A DNA stretch of 10,679 nucleotides from the NCBI GenBank assembly GCA_002751075.1, contig NAOQ01000173.1, positions 40,173-50,851 of the forward strand, in the 5' to 3' direction. The position numbers and the translations under genes were made by a program. How positions within the stretch are numbered: position 1 is the first letter of the stretch; every line of letters begins with the position of its first letter. This DNA is from Ichthyophonus hoferi. Lineage: Eukaryota > Opisthokonta > Ichthyosporea > Ichthyophonida > Ichthyophonidae. Shown here one piece after another: positions 1 to 6,200 of this stretch. The notes below the pieces were generated by a model. It worked only from the letters and a program-made list of their open reading frames with translations, was not told where the DNA came from and searched no databases.

Positions 1-24
1 GATAATTCACATACTGAAATTTAA

Positions 25-90
25 AATTCCTGTTTTGATAATTAACATTCCTATTTTGTCGATTAGAATTTCTATTTTGAAGATAAAAAA
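25..90. repeat. Degenerate ~22-bp tandem repeat
   Basis: Three imperfect units share the core ATTCCT-TTTTG-GAT, starting near 25, 47 and 68. They lie upstream of the first exon seen and presumably within an intron of the ACF1-like gene. Nothing else is visible in positions 1-156 apart from a pyrimidine tract (about 110-145) that serves the acceptor at 156. Confidence 0.55.
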
Positions 91-156
91 AAGTAGACCT
101 ATGGCTACATCCCTTTCCTTTCCTTTCTCTACCTCCTTCTAACTCTACTGTGATAG

Positions 157-225
157 ATGGATGAGGCAGCCGACGCTAGGAAGAAAACCTGGCACTGTAA
201 GAATGACATTAGAAAGAATAAACAG
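157..225 (+). CDS. ACF1-like exon 1 of window: charged linker
   Basis: Residues 1-23 of the partial chain, rich in Lys, Arg, Asp and Glu. A strong pyrimidine tract, a CTAAC branch-like site and TAG precede it. The donor is CAG|GTTTGT. Both ends are phase 0. The Met codon at its first position is probably internal, because a good acceptor abuts it, but a true start cannot be excluded. The charged make-up suits the ACF1 linker between DDT and WHIM2. A shifted frame (Met at 161) is also open here, so the frame rests on phase agreement with the next exon. Confidence 0.45.
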
Positions 226-3200
226 GTTTGTAGTCCCATTGGTTTGCAATCATGCCACTTTATTCCTGCCCAATCACTCTCCTTCCTCCTTGTTTCCTTG
301 GTTGCCAGTCTTGAGGCATGTTTATTTCTCTTCAGGTGACTCGTTCATACCATATTTTTATTATTATTAACCTAATATATCATCGTCTGAGCAATCTTAT
401 GTAAGTGATATGGTTTAATTATCTAATAAAACGTGTCATGCACACATATATCTAATATAGGCTAGATGCAGGTATAGAAAAATACACTTTGACAACAACC
501 AATTGCTTGGTGGCATATTTACTATAATGCCTGATATCTAACATGACATATCACGGACAGGAATACACCTTAACAACCAGTGAATTAGAGGCCAAATGGC
601 AGGCAACCAAAGCCAGCTTGATGGAGGAGTTAGTACAGGCGCGACAAGGTATACTATACTGTGCACTTACTGTCCCCTCTCTCTCTTTTTTTTCTTTCTT
701 ATTTTTCTATTCCCATTTACCTCTTTCTTTTCTCCTATACCCTTGTACAGTACGTACCCACCTACCATACCTACACAGATGTCTGCCTACCCCACACTTT
801 CATTTATAGCCATATGGCTAATAGCGGTAATACCTACTATGGAGCTGACCCTCTATTATATATTCTTTCTGCAATGCATAATCGCACCGAACTCTATTAT
901 TGGAAAATGTTTATCATATGTCGCTAATTGTTTTTTTATTAATTAATTGTAATTAAAAATGAACGAGTCTTGGTACTGTAGATCTACTTTATAATTACAG
1001 AACAATGACATAACGTGATAGCTAGGTAATATGACATAAATCTAAAGTCACATCACATTATACGAATGTCTTTCTATTGACGAGTAAATACTTTTATATT
1101 CGAAGTACTATTGGTTGAGCTTGTCAATATAAAAGCAGTGGTTGGTTAGTTCAATTATTTGTCAGTCGACTTTCTTTATTATAACTATATATTATTTTAT
1201 ATACAACGAAAAGTAATCAGATACCTCATTATAACTATATATTATTTTATATACAACGAAAAGTAATCGGATACCTCATTATAACTATATATTATTTTAT
1301 ATACAACGAAAAGTAATTGGATACCTCATTATAATTAGCATATCCATATGTGAATTATAGTTTATTACTAATTAGAAGCATATAGTTCTATTATTAGCAA
1401 TCCTTACATTGGGCTTCTTTAAAATATTATTATATTATATTATGTTATGTTATAGTGGCTTATATTATATTATATCGATAAATATATTATGTATCACATT
1501 ATATTGTATTATATTATTTTATATTATTTGCCTTACATTGTGCTATATTATATTATAGTATATTATATTATACTTTATTACATTATATCTCCCGTGATGT
1601 TCTTCCATTCTTACATCATATTTTCAATATAGCAATAGCCCGATAAGCACCGAATTCAAATTTTCAACCCAGCAACACTTTGCATTAATATTTCTTTATT
1701 ACATTTACTTATCTACCCGGACTACCATTAACATGAACTATTACAGCATCCATGGCACGACTTCTTACAGAGAACAAGAGCAACAGCACACAGGGAGAGA
1801 ACACAGTAACCGTAGCCATAATACCAAGCCAGATAGGCACACAACCTCAACCACATACACAGGCTACCGGTCAGTTAACCACAATGAATATTAATGAAAT
1901 CAATGAAGCAGACCTGGAAGGGTGTCAAAATTATATTAAGGCCAAGGAGCATTATGAGATAACTATTGCCAAGTTAGCCAAGAAACACGAGGCTGAGTTA
2001 GAGCTTCTCAATGAGGCTGTAAGTATGCCAAGGGGTGTCAAGGGCTCGCTATTGTTAGGGGGACATAAGCCATTATATGTATATGTATATGGTGCATATA
2101 TGTATCTATGGGTCTGACTTATACATGGTAGATATTCTATATATGGCCTATGGGTTACATATGGTATATGGTCTATACATGGTAAATAGTTTATATATGG
2201 TATGTGGTCTATATATGATAGATAGTCTAGATATGGTATATGGGTTACATACGGTATATGGTCTATCTATGGTATATAGTCTATATATGATATGTAGTCT
2301 ATGTATGGTATATGGTTTATACATGGTATATGGTATAATAATATAATCGTATAATATTTTAATAATGGCATTATGTATGTACGACGTAATACAAGATATT
2401 GTTATTTGTACATAATAACAAAAAACCATTCTCGCATAAATCTTAAGGTTTACACAATACAGTATTGTATTGTATTGTATTGTATTATATTATATTTTAC
2501 TGTACTATATTATATTATATTTTATTATATTAGTCCTCATTATATCTTAGTGGATCAATTATTATATTTTATTTTCTCTTTATAATTACACTCATTTTAC
2601 TGGTATTTAGTTTTTAAATTATACAATTTTAGTATTAAACCTACACATGTCTTATGAGATTAGTACTCCCATAATCAAGCAATCGAACATATGATAGGAC
2701 AACAATTCCAAGGATAAGGACTAACTAATTATTGTTTACCACTCACTACCTACCCCTACCCATAGTGATTATAAACCAGTACTCACTGTGTACCCATACT
2801 TATCCATGAATATCCACGAATAGGAAAGAACCGCCGAGGAAGATATAGTAGATCGTCAACGAATCAAAGGGCTGAGTTCGCTAGGAAATGATCGCTATAA
2901 TAGGACATGGTGGGCCTTCCCCTGTATGCCTGAGGCTATATTTGTACAGACTGATGACGTAAATACCACCTTTTCTCTTAGCTTTTCTTCATGTTTGTTG
3001 CGTTTTTATTAATGGGACCTTTTATTATCTAGATAGAATGGTTTTAGTATATAATATAGTATAAAATGGTTTTATTATCTAGGTAGAGGGTTTTTCCAAG
3101 CATCTTAACGGTTTACAATTATATATATATGCTATATATTATAAATCTATCTACCATATTTTTGAATTTTATACATCCTTATCTAGATATAATACTCTTC

Positions 3201-6200
3201 AAATTATCTTAACTTTTAGATTTTAAATTTTAAATTAATATAATATATATATATATATATGTATAAAAGATATCAGAAGCCATATTTGTACAGACCGATG
3301 ACGTCATTACCTCGCTTTATTTTTATCTTTCCACCAATAGGGCACTGAAAATAAAATCCGCGATCTACAACATACCAATACATGTACGGCGCCTATACCA
3401 ATAGCAGGGCCTGTCGACATTCCTTTAGCAACGCCATTGACTAGCACATCAACATCAACATCAACATCAACATCAACATCAACATCAACATCAACATCAA
3501 CATCAACATCAACATCAACCCTCCCTACACCTGTCCCTACCCTGTTAGTCTCCGTTGTAGAGCCACTAGCTCCTACAAGCACGGCAACCAGGTTACCATC
3601 TATCAATGGTGTGGTTGCTATGGATATCAGTGATGATGTTACTAAGAATATTAGTGATGTGAACAAGAAAGAGAGTGATGATGTGTCTATGGATGAGCCA
3701 ATCGTAGACCCTAAAGAGGAGGACAAGGAGGAAGGGGCATGTGAGAAGGGGGAAGAGGTAGGAACTAGGCACTAGGGTGGTAGTGACGTAGAGGTATAGA
3801 ATGTGATGGGATACTATATGTCGTATCTGTGTCTGGTGATTGGATTGTTTATACCCATTGGTGAATGGGTGAAGCATATGCGTGTATAATTAATCTTCAT
3901 TAGCGAGATGACCAATTATATATACCCGATTAATGAATGCATGTATGTATATTTTTAAACCCCAGTAAAAATGCAAGGATATGTATGTGTACGTGTAATA
4001 ATGCATACACATTCATATACTCATTCTTCTCCACCAATCAGGTATGGGCATACTATACCTTAGAGCAAGCCCAGGAAGCCTTATCCAGTCTTAATCCATT
4101 CGGAATACGAGAAAGCACACTGCATAGCAACCTTAATGCAGTACTAGCAAGAGAGAGGGATATGGTATTATATGCATTATACAGTCTTTCTCTCGCTCCT
4201 TTGTGCTGCCTTTTTTCTCTCTCCTCTTCTCTTTCTTATTATTCTCTTTCTTATATATATATGATTATTATGTGATATTGCAATTCTTTTGCTGCTACTA
4301 TTTGGTTTAGTTTGATTGCCTACATTGGTCCTCGTATTCTTTGTATCCATCTCTCTGATTGGCCTAGATACGTTAATATTATCATGGCCTAGATCAATAC
4401 CTGTTCTGGGGAGCTATTATTCCATTAGTAAAATTGCGATTGATAAGCTAGCAACACACAGAGTACCCTACGGCCAAACAAAAGGAAGCGGGGCACTACA
4501 ACCGCTGAACTATTGAATGGAGTTAACTTGCAGGTGCGAATGAATGTTATTTCGCTTTCTTTTTCTCTTTCTTTTGCTTCTCTCTCTCTCTCTCCTTCCA
4601 ACACCTAACCAATTCTATCTATTTAAACACATCTTAGATCTGACGCTATTTTTAGCCGAAAGAGATAAAATAAATGATGGTTCTAATTGGATAGTAAAGA
4701 CGAATGAACTCGTACCATAGAAAAAAGATAAGTCATTTTTAAATGGACAAGAAACCAATAAAAATAAATAAATAACATATATAATTTTTTGACACGGTCC
4801 TATTTACAATTTCAATTCCTATAGGACGAAGAAGAGGATGGTAACCAGAAGATGTGGTTGGAGGGGGTGGGACGGTTGCTAGGGGAGTATGAGGAAAGGA
4901 TATATGCAGGTAGTCTAGGGTGTCTACAAGGAAGGGAAGAGTGGTATGATGACCTTGATGTATTGGTTAAAGATTATGCAGATGGGTAGGTAGCTAGTAC
5001 TTGTTAGTGTATACGTATTGCTAAGTAAATACTTATGTATATATATGTTATTGATTGTTTTATTTATATTAGATATTTATATTTTTATTATATATATTAT
5101 ATAATATGTATTTTAATATTTATATTATGTTTAGCATACCATACACCTATTATCACATTTCTTTTTATCTATCTACTAGCATGAACTTAATTTTACCATT
5201 TCATTATACAACCGACCAATCAGGCCATTTGTCTAATTATTACCATCTGATTCTTATCCAACCAGATTAACGGGCTTCAAGGGCCTAGCAGTGCAACTAG
5301 TTCAAGCTATACACGTGCGTATGTTACATCCACCTAATCATATCCAGAAGGTGTGGGCTGCTTCTATACCGCAAGATGATTGGATGGGAGACAATGACCA
5401 GTTTCCTACCGCTACCCGATTGGCTATGGCTGAAAAATGGTTCGTGCTTGATTATACATATACTATTATATTGTTATACCATTATATTATTATATTATTA
5501 TGCTATTCTACTGTTATACTAATATACTATTATATGATTATTACTATTATACCATTTTACTATTATAATATTATTCTATTATACATACATACCTACCAGT
5601 ATACTTACATACTTATATATATAACACTAGCCTACTCATCTGTATTGATTCTTACCCTGTTTCTATTCATTAATTATCATGCACTCCCTGTGGTCCTATT
5701 AGGCGCGGGCTCTATTGTCAGTATGTGGTGGAGGCGAAATCCCTTCCCGCATTGGCTGTCCTTATTTCTATATTAGGTAATGCGGTAGAGTGGGCAAAAT
5801 CTGCTGAGAAAATGGTAGGTGGTGGTAGGGGTACTTACGTAATATATGGTGATATAGTATATAGTATATAGTATATAGTATATAGTATATAGTACATAGT
5901 ATAGAGTATGTAGTATATAGTATAGAGTATATAGTATATATTATGTGGTATATAGTACATAGTATAGAGTATGTAGTATATAGTACATAGTATATAGTAT
6001 GTAGTATATAATAAAGAGTATATAGTATGTAATATATAGTATATATTATGTGGTATATAGTATATTATGTACATACAATATGTGGTATATTGTGCCCTAA
6101 ACCTATAAATGGGTTTTGTATTTTTACAAAGAGGTCACCATAACGAATAAGGAAGTATATCTGAAATAAGAGGACCATATTTTCCAATTTTCTTAACACA

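Larger units (their letters stand above)
649..1746 (+). other. Large intron with pyrimidine tract and repeats
   Basis: 1098 bases. It opens with a long CT-rich tract (about 674-746). The centre (950-1140) is unique AT-rich sequence with no ORF of note. The 50-bp triplet follows (1178-1327), then degenerate TTATA pentamers (1421-1587). Open frames through the CT tract translate to low-complexity Ser/Phe/Leu and are not coding. Confidence 0.6.
2019..2823 (+). other. Intron carrying minisatellite and simple repeats
   Basis: 805 bases between exons 3 and 4. It holds the 18-bp minisatellite, a TATTG/TATTA tract (2461-2531), and a stretch of more complex sequence (2540-2820) in which no coding signal was seen. 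The acceptor is CCACGAATAG|GAA. Confidence 0.6.

Noticed and set aside
543-946. Overlapping Ser/Phe/Leu-rich frames after exon 2
   Set aside because: They run through an intronic CT tract in all three frames, which marks low-complexity DNA. A clear donor sits at 649.
1178-1327. 50-bp triplet as a CRISPR array or transposon end
   Set aside because: The units abut with no spacers, and no inverted ends or target duplications are visible. It is a plain tandem repeat.
2077-2429. Open frames on both strands giving Met-Val-Tyr-Gly-Leu-Tyr repeats
   Set aside because: They follow from the 18-bp period, which keeps any stop-free unit open. The strand pair and lack of splice fit show no coding function.
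3296-3304. TGACGTCA palindrome (CRE-like) here and at about 10495
   Set aside because: At 3296 it is partly the copied exon 4 end, and at 10495 it lies in a coding exon. Two copies are no evidence of a regulatory site.
3307-3726. Minus-strand frame with a Val-Asp run
   Set aside because: It is the mirror of the ACATCA repeat in exon 5. The plus-strand frame has matching splice sites, phases and domain context.
5444-5776. Read-through of exon 9 into a hydrophobic Tyr/Ile tail, possible membrane anchor
   Set aside because: The tail comes from AT repeat, and the WAKZ motif needed next is in exon 10 in phase 0 with a splice at 5443.
5835-6074. Minus-strand Tyr/Ile/Leu-rich frame that looks like a membrane protein
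   Set aside because: It lies wholly in the 7-bp minisatellite and has no complexity outside it.
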